A DNA stretch of 64,000 nucleotides from Delphinapterus leucas (taxonomy: Eukaryota > Chordata > Mammalia > Artiodactyla > Monodontidae): the NCBI RefSeq assembly GCF_002288925.2, contig NW_022098001.1, forward strand, positions 1,087,205 to 1,151,204. The letters run 5' to 3'. The notes under the pieces were generated by a model. That model was not told the origin of the DNA. It worked only from the letters and a program-made list of their open reading frames with translations, and did not search any database. The position numbers were made by a program, and so were the translations under genes. Shown here in pieces: positions 47,310-60,301 of this stretch (position 1 is the first letter of the stretch; each line of letters opens with the position of its first letter).

Positions 47310-47640
47310 TTACTCCAACATGTTGGCTTCTCTGTACTGGAAAAGTATTCAGTGGTAGCTGGAAGGGTGGGCAGTTGTGCTGTAATCTGTTAAGTTTTTA
47401 TTGTGTTAAAATTATCTTGTATGAATTTATTTTTTAAAGGATATTGGAAATATATTCGAGATTATGAGTCTATAAAAGCTATGGAATGAAGCTGCAAATT
47501 TAGAGAAAATTAGCTTCTGTAAAAAATGTAAAGATAGTATTAGCAAGTATAATTAATTTTTTAAAAACAGGCTAGAATCTCATCTTTTATATGAAAGATG
47601 TACAATTCATGTTTAAATAAAAATATTTATCATGTATTCT
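47310..47640 (+). other. NUDCD1: NUDCD1 3' UTR
   Basis: AT-rich sequence from the stop codon to just past the AATAAA at 47616-47621. The length of about 0.3 kb is plausible for this gene. The exact cleavage site is not determined. Confidence 0.65.
47616..47621 (+). promoter_or_regulatory. NUDCD1: Polyadenylation signal AATAAA
   Basis: A canonical hexamer 307 bp after the stop codon, followed within 20-40 bp by a T/G-containing stretch ('catgtattctttgttcactg'). Confidence 0.65.
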
Positions 47641-47904
47641 TTGTTCACTGATACAGTTTCTACTTCTTTACCTATAGAATGTATAGGATAATAGTTAAAG
47701 TGCTGATTCTTGTAAATACTTTTTAAATGGACTGAATAGCTGGGGTAGAGGGAGAAATATAACAGGTACAGCAGGTCTAGTACTGTTAAAGTTTGCTGAG
47801 AGACCTTAAGTGTTTTTTCATATTAAATATAGCTTTATTTTATTTAACTTTTATCCATTTGGTCTTCCACAGACATAAATAAAGAGAGATGATAAGGTTC
47901 TATG
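47641..47904. other. Start of the intergenic region, nothing recognised
   Basis: AT-rich. A second AATAAA at 47876-47881 could serve as a distal poly-A signal. Confidence 0.4.
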
Positions 47905-48260
47905 AAGTGTAGCTCTTATCCACTGCCATATAACAAACCACTCCAAAACTCAGTGGTTTAAAACAGGATGTTTTATAATTTTTCATGGTTCATTGACTTG
48001 ACTGTCTCTGGTCTGCATGGCCTTTCCTCCTCCAGTAAGCTAGACCGCGTTTCTTCCCATGACAGAAAAAAGCATTACAAGAGGGCAAGCCCTAATGTAC
48101 AAGAGTTTATCAAGCCTGCACTTGCATCATATTTGCTCATCTTCCATTGAACAAAGCAAGTCTAGAGTCAGTGTGACAGTGGAGTACACAAGGATACAGA
48201 TAGCAGGTGGTATGATTCACTGGGAGCCACTTATGTAACAGTCTACCATACAAATTATAA
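47905..48260 (-). repeat. Old LTR-like interspersed repeat (antisense)
   Basis: 'ccactgccatataacaaacc' and 'aactcagtggtttaaaacag' match the same repeat type as at 20650. It ends near 'gtaacagtctaccatac'. Subfamily not assigned. Confidence 0.5.
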
Positions 48261-49700
48261 TTCATCCTGGTAGTTCTCCTTACATTTCTACAGTTAAGAA
48301 AAAAGTAATCCTGTTTGTTTATACATTAAATATGTTTTGCCATGAATTTTAGCTTCTTATATTATTTCCTTGGATTTCTTTTGGTGTGCACTTACCTGGA
48401 AAATTGTTTACTTCTATACCATTTTTGTATGCTTCTTATATATACTTCAAGTTAAATTTTATATTATAATAGGGGAATTGAGACTTTAATATAAGAGGCA
48501 GAAAATGAAGAAGAGTACAAGATAGGAAACATTTGTTCCTAACATATCTCTTGCCTATCTAGACAAGTGTTTGGCTGAATTAAATTTTAGTGAAAGAAGG
48601 AAAAATAAGTTTGAGAGACAGAAAAGGAGGAAAAAGATGGGGATTACATGCATGTTCTAAACACTATGTCAGAAAGCGGTTTCCTGGAGAGAAGTACTGG
48701 GACGCTAGATAAAAAGTTGGGAAAAGCCCTGAGAACTGGTAGTGACAGTGGAGTCCTAATGGTACTCTGTTAGTACTAGGAAAGAGGACTAGAGAGCTAT
48801 CGAGCATCAAGAGATCATGAACACAGAAAAAAAAAAAAAAAAAGTATGGCTGAACCAAAAAACAAAACAGTGATATTTGCAGAACTTTTTAGTGTCATTG
48901 TAAGATTTAATGAAACAAGACTATTTTGACAGTGAACTATTAAAAGCCTTTGTTATGTGACAGTACATTTAAATTTTCTTTAAAATTTACCTCAGAGATC
49001 ATAAATACCCTCTTAGGGAATTTAAGAAAAATACAGATTAATGTGGTGCTTAATTAACCATATGACAATATATATACGCAAATTTACATATGGTAATTTC
49101 TTTCCTTTGTATATGTGATTTTTAACATGATTAATGTTGAATTGAAACCTATCAGGATAACTAGTCCTAAATATTTTTGCATATTGATCTATGTTAAGAG
49201 AGTAACAGGTCTAGAGCAGTGATTGCAAGTCATGTTTTCTTGAAATGTTTCAAGGATTCCACAAATATTTAACTCAGTTTGAATAATGTTCTAAAGAGAT
49301 ATATACAACAAGTGCTATGAACGTAGTACCTTGTGTTTTGTTGATTTTTTTTTACCATAAATTATAAATGGGAATTTATAAAATATTAATGATAGTAATA
49401 AAGTAGTATTTTGTGTTTTTCATATGGAGTCATTTAACAATATTCATTATATCAATGTTTAGTAAGCATCAGCTATGTACCATAACATATTTTCAGGGCT
49501 AATGATAATACAGTGTTAACTTAAAGACAAATATTCTAGTGATTTCCAGGTGAATTTTCTCTTTGAGTAAAGAAGTAGGTGGGGGGTAGGTGGAGTTGCT
49601 CTTTTAGAAAGACATTTAACCAGGTCTGGAACCCATATGAGAACAGACAAAAGAGTTGCCAGTGGGAAGGGTCAGGAAGAGGATAATAAAGTTCAAGAAA
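48261..49700. other. Intergenic sequence, nothing firmly recognised
   Basis: An A16 run lies at about 48828-48843. 'aagcatcagctatgtaccat' near 49465 may be a MIR or L2 remnant. No exon-like frames. Confidence 0.45.
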
Positions 49701-52475
49701 TTAACCAAAGAAAAGCATCATAAGGGACTACTATGAAAAATTATATGCTAACAACTTTGTAACACAGAAAATGGATAAATTCCTAGAAACGTATAACCTA
49801 TCAAGACTGAATCATGCAGAAATAGAAAATCTTAACAGACTGATTACCAGTAAGGAGTAATAAAAAATCTCCCAACAAACAAAAAGACCAGGACCAGACG
49901 GCTTCACTGGTGAATTCTACCAAAATTTAAAGAATTAATACCAATTCTTCCCAAACTCTTCCAAAAATACAGAAGAGGGAACCCATCCAAACTCATTTGA
50001 GGTGACCAGCATTACCCTGATACCAAAACTATACCAGGAATGCCACAAGTAAAGAAACTTACAGGCCAATATCCCTGATGAACATAGATATTAAAATTCT
50101 CAATAAAATATTAGCAAACCAAATTCACAATATATCAAAAGGATTACATACCATGATCAAGTGGGATTTATTATAGGGATGTAAGGATGATTCAATATTT
50201 GCTAATCAATCAACGTGATACATCACATTAATTTAGATACAGAAAAAGCATTTGACAAATTTCAACATCCATTTATGATAAAAAGTCTCAACAAAGTGAG
50301 TATAGAGGGAACATACCGCAACATAATAAAGGCCGTATATGACAAGCCTACAGCTAACATCATACTCGATGAAAAGTGAAATCTTTCCCTCTAAGGTCAG
50401 GAACAAGACAAGGATGCCCGCTCTCGGCACTTTTATTCAACATAATATTGGAAGTCCCAGCCATAGCAATTAGATGAAACAAAAGGTGTCCAAGTTGGAA
50501 AGGAAGAAGTAAAACTCACTATTCACAGGTGACATGACTATATATATTAAACACTAAAGACTCCACCAAAAAAACTTAGATCCAATGAATTAGGTAAAGT
50601 TGCAGATTAAAAAATCAATATACAAAAATCTGTTGAGTTCCTATATACTAATAACAAACCATCAGAGAAATAAAGCAATCCCATTTACAGTTGCATTAAA
50701 AAAGAACAAAATACTTACAAATAAATTTAGTCAAGGAGGTGAAAGAAACTGAAGAAGACAAAATAAATACGAAGGCATCCCATGCTCACGGATTGGGAGC
50801 AAATGCTACTCAAAGCTATTTACGGCTCTAATGCAATCCCTGTTAAAATTCTAATGGGATTTTTCACAAAAATAGAACAAACCTGAAATTTATATGCAAC
50901 CACAAAAGACTACAAAAATCCAAAGCAGTCTCTTAAGAACAATGGTGGAGGCATCATGCTGATTTCAAACTGTATTACAGAGCTATGGTAATCAAAACAG
51001 TATGGTATTGGCATAAAAACAGACACAAAGATCATTGAAACAAAATAGCCCAGAAATAAACCCACCCATATATATGGTCAATTAATTTATGACAAGAGTC
51101 AATAATATACCAAGGGGAAAGGAAAATTTCTTCAATAAATGGTTTGGCAAAACTGGACATCCACACACAAACGAATGAAAATAGACCACTGTCTTACACT
51201 ATACACAGTAACTCAAAATGGATTAAAGTCTTGAATGTAAGACCTGAAACCATAAAACTCCTAGAAGAAAACATAGGCAAGTAAGCTTCCTGACATCAGT
51301 CTTAGCAATGATTTTTCTTTTTTGTTTTTTTTTGGATCTGACACCAAAAGCAAAGGCAACAAAAGCAAAAATTAACAAGTGGGATTGCATAAAACTAAAA
51401 AGCTGCACAGCAAAAGATACCATCGACACAATGAAAAGGCAACCTACTGAATGGGAGAGAATATTTGCAAATCATATCTGATAAAGGGTTAATATCCCAA
51501 ATAAATAACTTACACAACTCAAAAGTAAAAAAAAATCCAATTAAAAAATGAGAAGATCTGAATATTTTTCAAAAGAAGACATAGAGATGGTCAACAGATA
51601 CATGAAAAGTAGTGCAACGTCACTAATCAACAGGGAAATGCAAATCAAGACCACAATGAGATATCACCTCGCACCTATCGGAATGGCTATTATCAAAAAG
51701 ACAGGAAATAACAAGTGTTGGTAAGGAGGCAGAGAAAAGGGAACCCTTGTGCACTGTTGGTGGAAATGTAAATTGGTGCAGCCACTATGAAAAACAGTAT
51801 GGAGGCTCCTCAATTAAAAGTAGAACTACCATATGATCCATCAGTTCTACTTGTGGGTATTTATCTGAAGGAAACAAAAACACTAACTCAAAAAGGGATA
51901 TGTGCCCCCATGTTAACAACAGCCAAGATATAAAAACCTAAGTGCTCATTGATGGGTGAATAATGGCATATATATATAATTCAGCAATAAAAAGGAAATC
52001 TTGCCATTTATGAAAACATGTATGGATTTTGAGGGCATCATGCTAAGCAATGTAAGTCAGACAGAGAAAGACAAATGATCTTTTATGTGGAATCTTAAAA
52101 ACACACACACAAACCAAAACCGAACTCATAGATAAAGAAACGGAATGGTGGTTACCAGCGGTGGGGGTGGGATGAGGTGGGGTGGGGGATTTGAATGGGT
52201 GAAGGGAGTCAAAATGTACAAACTTCCATTTATAAAATACGTAAGTCATGGGGATGTAATGTACAGCATGGCAACTATAGTTAATACCACACTGCTTATT
52301 TGAAATCTGCTAAGAATAGAACTTAAAAGTTCTCATTATAAGAAAAAAAAATTGTAACTATGTATAGTAACATGTTAACTATCCTTACTATGGTGATCAT
52401 TTTGCAATTTATATAAATATCAAATCATTATGTTGTACACCTGAAACTAATACAGTGTATGTCAATTTAAAAAAT
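49701..52475 (+). repeat. L1MA-type LINE, 3' half (sense)
   Basis: Sense ORF2 from the end of the endonuclease/RT junction ('accaggaccagacggcttca') through the RT ('aggaacaagacaaggatgcc') and C-terminal region to a 3' UTR with 'ggggtgggatgaggtgggg' and 'atgttgtacacctgaaacta'. It is 5'-truncated near 49700 and frames are fully broken. First of a series of sense L1s downstream of NUDCD1. Confidence 0.85.
52163..52188 (+). other. G-quadruplex motif in an L1 3' UTR
   Basis: Four G-runs (5, 3, 4 and 5 G) with loops of 1, 7 and 1 nt, satisfying the G3+N1-7 rule on the L1 sense strand. Confidence 0.8.
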
Positions 52476-53439
52476 GAGCGTGAAAAATAATTATGGAAAC
52501 AATCTGCAGAATATTTAATTGAGTCACAATTCAGTTGCCACATTAAGAAAAAAAAACAAAAAGGGCCTGAGGGATGATCCTAGGGCAGGCAGGGATAATG
52601 GCTGCTGGGGCAGGGCTCTCCAAGAGGTCTTTTCCAAATGGGATCCAGAGATCCCATTTCTTCTTGGCCCCAGCCCACTAGGAAGACAGGTCAGCAATGC
52701 ACTGTAGCACACGTAAGAACTGCACTTGGTGGTGTGAAGTAAAGGAAGTTAAAGTGCTTAGGGAGCTGCCTGTGGACTGGCAGCATTTGGGTCTAGTTCC
52801 CACCTGCCCACCTCCTCATGGTCATATTCCCGCCTTTCTTCACAAGCTGCTATCTAGTTCTGCCTTGTTCTTCCGGATAACCCCTAAAATTTCAAGTGTT
52901 GATTAAGGGAGCCCTTTTCACCATTTTATATCCAGGGCCTGATACAGGTCTTAATGTGTAATAAGTATTTAATATATGTGTTAAATAACTGATTTTTAAA
53001 AAATATATTAAGAATGGTTAACAATATTAAATAATGCTTTGAAATAATAAACTACCACATTTCTACACAGAATGGAAATTACAGGTTAAATTATCATTGC
53101 ACAGGTATTTCTAACATTTGTGACTATCTATAGAGATAAGAACAATGGTAAGTTTATGTGTGGCAAATAATAAATAAAATTGGTATTGTACTAGTCATTG
53201 ATGATAATGAAGAATATTTTAATTGCTTAGTACTAAGTGTGTCTTACTGAACAAGTGATAGTAGTTGAGCTAGTAAAAATTAGGCCTAATGTTGGGATGT
53301 TGGAGTAATAAACGAGAAGTAAGCCCTTCTAAAATTATTATGAAAGAAAAATAGGAAAAAACGGCCAAGCCAACTAGATACCAAGATATGTTATGAAGCA
53401 GTAATTAAATGAGGTGGTATCATTGAATCAGTAAACAAA
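52476..53439. other. Intergenic sequence, unclassified
   Basis: A more GC-rich patch at 52555-52870 gives overlapping open frames on both strands (52519-52712), but there are no splice sites or recognisable homology. Confidence 0.45.
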
Positions 53440-53910
53440 TACACATTTAACTTCTATTTACTTACTAGAAGGAAATGTTTATAATCTCAAGGTTGAGAAG
53501 GCTTCTTTAAGACCCAGAAAGCAAAAATAAATTAAGGAAAAGATTAATGAATTTGATCATTACAAAATGTAAAATTTCTTTATGCCCTGTTCTACTAACA
53601 GTGGTAAAACATAAGCAACAGACTGCGAGAAGATCTTTGCCAGTGCATAGTGTATGAGGGAACTACTATCAAAGAGAACTATTAATAATAAAAAAGGAAA
53701 CAAATCACATGATAGAAAAGCATGCAAAAGAAAGAAAAGTCAATAGGAAAAGAAATAAAGATGGCCAATACAGTTTTTTTAAAATGCCTGGTCTTCCAGG
53801 TAATCAGAGAAATAGGTAAAAAATTTTAAGTTTTATAATAGTAAATATTGGCCAGGATATAGGAAAATGGGAACTCTCCTACCCTGTTGGGCGGGGGGGG
53901 CGGGTATAAA
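53440..53910 (+). repeat. Old L1M ORF2 3' fragment (sense)
   Basis: 'gcaacagactgcgagaagat' and 'gtaatcagagaaataggtaa' correspond to the ORF2 C-terminal part of L1M in sense. It ends at the 'gggcggggggggcggg' run (about 53890-53903). Confidence 0.65.
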
Positions 53911-54389
53911 TAGGTATATGTGAAGGACACTTGGCAGTATGTTTTTATATTAGAATTCTATGTATTAGTGTTTTTAGGAGAATAGGTTAAATCCCTCTTA
54001 ATGGGCCTGAAAACTTCCTGACACTCATATGTAAGTAATATTTTTTTCCTTTTCTCACTGAAGAAAGATGGAGTTAAATTGTAACATATTGGCAATTTAC
54101 AACAAGATTTGTGTGCTGTTTTCTAAGAAAATAGATACTCCTGCGAAAAGTCTTGGTTCATAAAAACATGTTTTTCTGCTCTTTAATGCATCTATTAGAA
54201 AATAAGAGGGAAACACCCCTTAGTGTCTCAAAGGAAATAAGAAAATTGAGATTGAATATCACCTGGGTTCCAAAGTTTCTGTTGTGGGAAGGAAATCAAA
54301 GGAGCCACCCTTTCACTTTGCTTTCAGCAAGTATTTTGGGTTTAAAAGCAGGCAAGTCATGTTTCAAGAGAAGCAACTTACGATGGATC
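53911..54389. other. Intergenic sequence, nothing recognised
   Basis: No supported feature. Confidence 0.45.
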
Positions 54390-54690
54390 CATTGCTAGCC
54401 ACATCCATCCTGAGATTCTGTTCCACCTGTCTTTTTCTCCAGCAGACTAGCCCAAACATGTATTATGGCTATGTATCAGAATGCGAGAAGGCAAGATCAA
54501 TTGCACAAGCATTTTTCAAGCTTCTGCTTGTGTCACATTTTTTGATATCATATTGGCCAAAGCAAATCACAGAGTTTATCCCAGTGTCAGAGTGGAGTAC
54601 TCTGCAAAGTTATGTGGTAAAGACATGAAAATGGACGAGGTGAAAAATTGGAACCATCTTTGAAATCTACCACACATATCCATACTATTT
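54390..54690 (-). repeat. Old interspersed repeat, probably LTR-like
   Basis: 'agcttctgcttgtgtcacat', 'attggccaaagcaaatcaca' and 'cagtgtcagagtggagtact' resemble the right half of the repeat at 47905-48260. The overlapping open frames at 54284-54663 are shadows. Confidence 0.4.
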
Positions 54691-55179
54691 CCCAGCAATA
54701 TCATAGATTTCTAACCTTCCCCCACCCCGACTTCAGGGCACACAGAAAATTATATGGCAGAGTGGGGCAAAAAAATGAAGCTGCTCTTGGCCAGAAGTGA
54801 CCTTGGCTATCCAAGGGCCTAAATATCTAGGCAGCTGGTAACCTATTTGCAGCACAATGATGTAAAGTCTATAAAGAGGTGTGTGCATACATTGAAAAGA
54901 CTGCCAATTATAGTTAAGTGCTGTACTCAATTCTCAAAAAAAAAAAAAAAATCAAAAGTATTGAAAAAAATTTAATTTAGAAAAATATACTGGGTCATTT
55001 AGATCTAAAATCTATGATTATTAATATTTCAAATGTACATATTATCACTGTATCAACGTTTAAAATAAATTTTATTGAGGTATAATTTGCACACAATAAA
55101 CTGCCCATTTAACATGTACAATTGGACCAGTTTTAATATATTTAATATATATTTTGATTTAAAAGTATTCATCTGTAAT
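54691..55179. other. Intergenic sequence with A-run and possible L1M tail
   Basis: An A15 run lies at about 54937-54951. 'ttttattgaggtataatttg' near 55070 looks like an antisense L1M 3' end, too short to define. Confidence 0.4.
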
Positions 55180-55847
55180 AATATGTACATTGTATGTATA
55201 TTCATATATATGAAACCACCAGTATAAAATTAGTTGGAGTGGCCATATTAATATCACACAAAGTCAATTTCAGACCAAAGAATAATACCAGGGATAAAGA
55301 AGATTATGTCATGGTAATACAGGGATTAGTCATTTAAGAGGACGTAATTCTAAATGTTTATACACCTAAAATAACAAAGTTTCAAATACAAAAAGACTGA
55401 TGAAACTGCAGCAATAAACAGGCAAATCAACAATTATAGCTGGAGATTTGAATACCCTTCTTTCAATTATTGATAAAATAAGTAGACAAAGTCAGCAAGG
55501 ATATAGAAAATTCAAATAACACTATCAACAAAGTTGACCTGATTGACATTTACAGAAAACATTACCCAATAACAACAGAATCTATAGATTCAATGTGATC
55601 AGTCAATCCTAGCAGGGACCAAAAACAACAAACAGGTCTTACACCACCTGACTTTAAGGCTTATTGTAAAGCTACAGTAATCAAGTCAATGGACAATGTG
55701 GTATTGGCATCAAGATAGACAAATTGATGATCCACAGAACAGAATAGAGAGTCGAGATACAGATGCATATACGGACATACACGGTCAATTAATTTTAGAC
55801 AAAAATGTGAAGACAATGCAGTGGAGAAAGGGTATCCATTTTTGCCT
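55180..55847 (+). repeat. Old L1M ORF2 pieces (sense)
   Basis: The endonuclease region ('atagctggagatttgaatac') is followed directly by the region after the RT ('gctacagtaatcaagtcaat', 'atggtattggcat'-like). The RT core has thus been deleted. It is interrupted by the LTR at 55848. Confidence 0.75.
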
Positions 55848-56302
55848 CTGGGGTAGACTGAGTAATGGTTACCCAAAGATATTAAGTTCTAATCCCTATA
55901 ACCTGTAAATGTTAACTTATAAAGAAAAAGGGTCTTTGCAGAAGTGATTACGTTAAGGATCTTTAGCTACATTGAGAGATTATTCTGGACTATCTAGGTA
56001 GACCCTAAATCCAATTACAGTATCTTTATAAGTGAGAAAGAGATTATAAACACACAGAAGAAGCCATGTGAAGACAGAGGCAGAGACTGGAGTGATAGGT
56101 CCACAACCCAATATGCTGACAGCCACCGGAAGTGAGAAGAAGCAAGGAATGGATCTCTCCCACAACATGGAGAGAGAGGATGGCCCCACTGACACCTTGA
56201 TTTTAGATTTATGTCCTGAGAACTATGAGATAATATATTTCTGTTGTTTTAAGTCACAGATTTCATGGTACTTTATTAGAGTAGCCATATGAAACTAATA
56301 GC
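55848..56302 (+). repeat. MLT1-type MaLR LTR (sense) inserted in L1M
   Basis: 'gggtagactgagtaatggtt', 'gccatgtgaagacagaggca', 'ccactgacaccttgatttta' and 'atatatttctgttgttttaa', ending 'gaaactaatag', are in MLT1 order. L1M sequence continues on both sides. Confidence 0.8.
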
Positions 56303-56970
56303 CTTATACCCAAAGGAACTCAAAATGGGTCACAGATCTAAATGTAAAGCCTGAAACTGTGACACTTCTAGAAGATAACATAAAAGGAAATCTTTGCAAA
56401 GATTTCCTTGCAAAGATTTCTTGCATGTAATAACAAATGTGAGATCCATTGAAGAGAAAGCTGATAAATTGAACTTTGTCAAAATTAAGAAATTATGTTC
56501 TTGGAAAGACAGTCTTAAGGAAATGAGAAACAAGCCACAGGCTGGGAGAAACTTCTGCACGCGTATGTCTAATAAAGGACTAGTATCCAGAATAAAGAAC
56601 CCTCAAAACTCATAATAAGAAAATAATCAAATGAATAAACTTTTTTAAATGGGCCAAGGTATTAAACCCGACATCACATTAAAGAAGATATATGAACTGT
56701 AAGTAAGCCCACAAAAATATGCTCATCATTATTAGTTATCAGGAAATTGCAAAATGAAAGCACGAGATATCACTACACTTCTATTGAAATGCCTCAAATT
56801 TAAGACTGACTATATACCAAGCTTTGGCAAGGATGTGGAGCATCTGAAATCCCATACACTGCTAGTGGGAGTGTAAAATGGTAGAACCACTTTGGAAAAC
56901 AGCAAATAGCATTTTCTAAAACGTTAAACTTACATCTACCATATGACCCAGACTTTCCACTTACCCATAT
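56303..56970 (+). repeat. Old L1M ORF2 continuation (sense)
   Basis: 'ggaactcaaaatgggtcaca', 'ccacaggctgggagaaactt' and 'tatgacccagactttccac' continue the element interrupted at 55848. A 26-bp perfect palindrome lies at 56384-56409. Confidence 0.75.
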
Positions 56971-57004
56971 TGCTCCCTCATCTGCCATCTTTATTTTTCT
57001 CCAG

Positions 57005-57086
57005 GAAAAATGTAGTTCAGCATGCAACATTAATTCAGTCACTGGAGTCACAAAATGAAGAACTTTCAAGGAAACTATATTCTAAG
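57005..57086 (+). other. Exon-like coiled-coil reading frame between L1 fragments
   Basis: A pyrimidine-rich 'tttatttttctccag' precedes 57005. The frame from 57006 reads KNVVQHATLIQSLESQNEEL and then SRKLYSKV. It has heptad-like leucines and acidic/basic alternation, and runs on to LY and a stop at 57096-57098. A weak donor (AAG|GTCCTT) lies at 57086/57087. I do not recognise the protein. It could be a stray exon, a retrocopy piece or chance. Confidence 0.25.
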
Positions 57087-57294
57087 GTCCTTTACTAAAT
57101 AGAAAATATGTATTCAGTGTTTTTCTCTGCCTGCAAATATATACCTTACAAGAGGAAAAATGAGAACGGTGAGGCTATCTTAGTGGAGGAACAGGGTAAT
57201 AAAAGTATGAAGCATATTATTCTACAATGTTGGTAATAGTATGTTCTGCTGGGAGAATCAGGTGTGAGAAAAAATAACAGAGAAATCAAGAGCT

Positions 57295-57858
57295 ATGAAC
57301 AACAATGCAAGCTGCTTTGGAAAACAGTCTGACAGTTCCTCAAAAGGTTAAACATAGAGTTACCATACGACCCAGCAATCCCATGCCTAGGTATATACCC
57401 AAAAGAAATAAAAACTGGTACACTTATGTTCATGGTAGCAACATTCATAATAGCCAAAAAGCATAAACAACCCAGATGGATGGATGGATAAATAATACGC
57501 AATATATCCACACAACAGAATATTATTCAGCCATAAAAAGAATGAAATACTGATACATGCTACAACATGTATGAACCTTATGCTAAGTGAAAAAAACCAG
57601 TCACAATGGGCTATACATTGTATAATTCCATTTCTACGAATAGGCAGATCTAGAGAGATAAAGGAGATTAGTGGTTGCCAAGGACTAGGGGGAAACAGGG
57701 AGTGGCTACTAGTGGGTATACATTTTGGGCAGGGGCGGGGGATGATGAAACTGTTCTAAAATTGATTGGGGTGACTGCACAACTCTGAGTACACTAAAAA
57801 TCACTGACTTATATACTTTAAATAAATGGATTGTGTAGTACATCTCAATAAAAAGCTA
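57295..57858 (+). repeat. L1M 3' end (sense)
   Basis: 'gaaaacagtctgacagttcc', 'gacccagcaatcccatgcct' and 'ttattcagccataaaaagaa', a G-rich 3' UTR block (57728-57743) and an end 'ctcaataaaaagct'. It overlaps in content with 56880-56970, so it is a separate L1 copy. Confidence 0.85.
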
Positions 57859-58719
57859 TCATAGAAACAACAACATGAGAGAAATGAACTAAAAGAAAGT
57901 CGGTAGTCATCTTCCATGCTAAGTATGCATGGATTTTTAAAACAGTTTTGGTATTTTTGCCTTTGGCCTCTTGAAGTATCTTATTTTTAAAGAAATTTGA
58001 AAAGATTTTTGGTAGGGAAATTGTTAAAATCAAATTGTTCATGTAATTTTATTGGGGGAAACTGGGTAGATACAGTGGTGATCCCCTCTTGCCGAAAGCT
58101 CTCAGCTGGAATACTTTTCCTGTAACATTATGAGGAATTATTTGGATGAAAGCACCCTCTTTATTTTAGTGTTTTTGTTATATTCTACTGATATTTATAT
58201 TTTATCTAAAACTAGTGGATCTATAAGAAATAATTTAAACCTATTAGCATTTTTGTTCTTGATAACGTATACAGTCTATGAAAAACCACAAAGAATACTA
58301 CATTTCTGGTTTAGGATCAGAGTCTCCAAAATTACAAGTATTTAACCCTTTATCCTAGAAACAGAACCTATCTCCTGACTTCAAGACTGCAAAAATACAT
58401 GGACCATCTAAGTGGTTTTGTCCTTAGAGCAAACTTTGATATGTAAAGTTTTTCTGAACATGTTATAGTTTAAAAATAATATTTCCATTTACTTTGAGTT
58501 TATCATTTATATATTTTTGGTAATGAATGACTTAGACCAATAATGAAAACAATCATTGCTTACACGTCCAGAGTCTAGTTGAAAGTCATTGCAGGGGGCC
58601 TAGAAGAAATATCACAAATTATATGCAAGGGTATGAGACCTATGAAGGCCCTTTGGATAAGGGAAAAGCATTAGTGAAAACATCCATGCACTGGAGTTTC
58701 TCATGATCTAGAACTTCTG
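57859..58719. other. Intergenic sequence, nothing recognised
   Basis: No supported feature. Confidence 0.45.
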
Positions 58720-58836
58720 GCTTTCTTTCTGTTTTCTTCCTCCCCCTCTTTCTCTACCTACCTTCCTCCTTCCTTCTGCTTCTCCTCTTCCTTCTCATTT
58801 CTGTCCCTGTCTCTCTGTCTCTCCCCAACCTTCACC
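58720..58836. repeat. Polypyrimidine tract (about 115 nt)
   Basis: Almost uninterrupted C/T from 'ggctttctttctgttttctt' to 'tctctgtctctcccc', with only a few purines. The tract could form intramolecular triplex DNA. Confidence 0.8.
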
Positions 58837-60287
58837 CCCCAATGGCAGCCACAGCCTCAGCAAAGTTTCCTCCCTTCTTCACTCACGTACTCACCTGCTG
58901 TACACCTGCCAGGAGAGACCCAATATCTAATAGAAAAATCTATCAGCGCTAACACAAAAAAATTAAGAGAATACATTTGACAGCTCGTGTATTAAGTTGA
59001 TCTCCTTAATACATAAAGACTTACCAGTCTATAACTCTGTTAACAAAGACACTTCTTTTTTATCAAAACATCCTATGTCAAAACCACTGTAAAAAACTAA
59101 CACTCCTATAGCAGAGGGTGAAGTCTTAGATAATGAGAGGTGCTTGACATCTGAGCAGAATACCTGGAAAACTGTTTGAAAGAAGAGGTTGGTGACAAAA
59201 GGGCCTGATCTCATAATTACCTAGTCAGCTTTATTTTACACTATGTGTGGGAGGAAACTGCTTTCACATGATTTTTGTTGTGCATAATTATGAAGATATC
59301 TATATCTATAATCCATCTGTTAGTGGTAACGGCTAGAACCTGGCTGTGTTCAGTATCATAGCTATTCTATGTGGGAGATAATTAAATATTCTCCAAAGAG
59401 AGAGCCATTTCCCAAGTGTGAGCAAGCTTCAGGTACATCAGTTCATTGTTCAAATATTTCTCGTGTTGCAATTATATGTTTTCGGGTAATTTTGCTAGGT
59501 GCTGAGGATGATCAAAATGTAAACACAGATCTTCAAGGAGTTTTGTTTGGTAAAACGAACATGATTTAGAGAGTCAGATTTTCCCCAATACCTACTATGC
59601 AAAATGGAGACAATAATACATTCCCCAGAGAGTTGTGGTGAGGGTTATATATGTTATGCAGAGTGTCTAGTTTTCAATGTGTGCTAGTTTCCTCAAAAGG
59701 GTTTATATCTTAAGGAATATACAAGAGATAAGAAATGACTTTGACAGCTTGATATCTGATGTTTAATGAGATTTTTATTTTTCCTGTCATTGACTACTGG
59801 AGGAGCTCCCAGAAAGAAAACAAAGGTTGCTTTGCTAAGCACCCTACCTGATAGGCCTGGGGGAGCACCTTCTATGAGAGTAGGAGGGCCTGCTGAGGCG
59901 TCAGTGTTCAGCAGAACCTCTGTTACCACCATGCACTTCTACTGTCTTCAGGGAATTGCAGAGGGAACTATAGGAAGTTTGGGGCTGGAGAGTAGTGAGA
60001 TTCAAGTAGTGCTTACAAGTATGTCTAACATACTTCATCTGTAAAAGTATGTAGACAACGGAGAAACTGGAGGCCTGAGACCAGCATGAGGGCCATTATA
60101 ACTGCAAGAGCTCATGAGAAACTGACCTGGAGTAATGACAGTGGCAGTCAAGAAGAGAGGACAGAGAGACCATATCAGAGGACAAGAAAAAGTAGGAAGA
60201 ATAGTACACATTTTCCTTTTATCACACATTCAGGATTAGGAGTAAGTTGTAGAAGGAATACACCATCTTTAGTTTGGGACATGTTAA
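58837..60287. other. Intergenic sequence, unclassified
   Basis: 'aaaatggagacaataataca' near 59600 suggests a MIR remnant. The open frame at 59766-60044 has no homology that I can name and no splice context. Confidence 0.4.
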
Positions 60288-60301
60288 AAGTCCAACCTTT
60301 T

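Noticed and set aside
59766..60044. 92-residue frame downstream of NUDCD1
   Set aside because: No recognisable domain and an overlapping open frame on the other strand of similar quality; likely chance.
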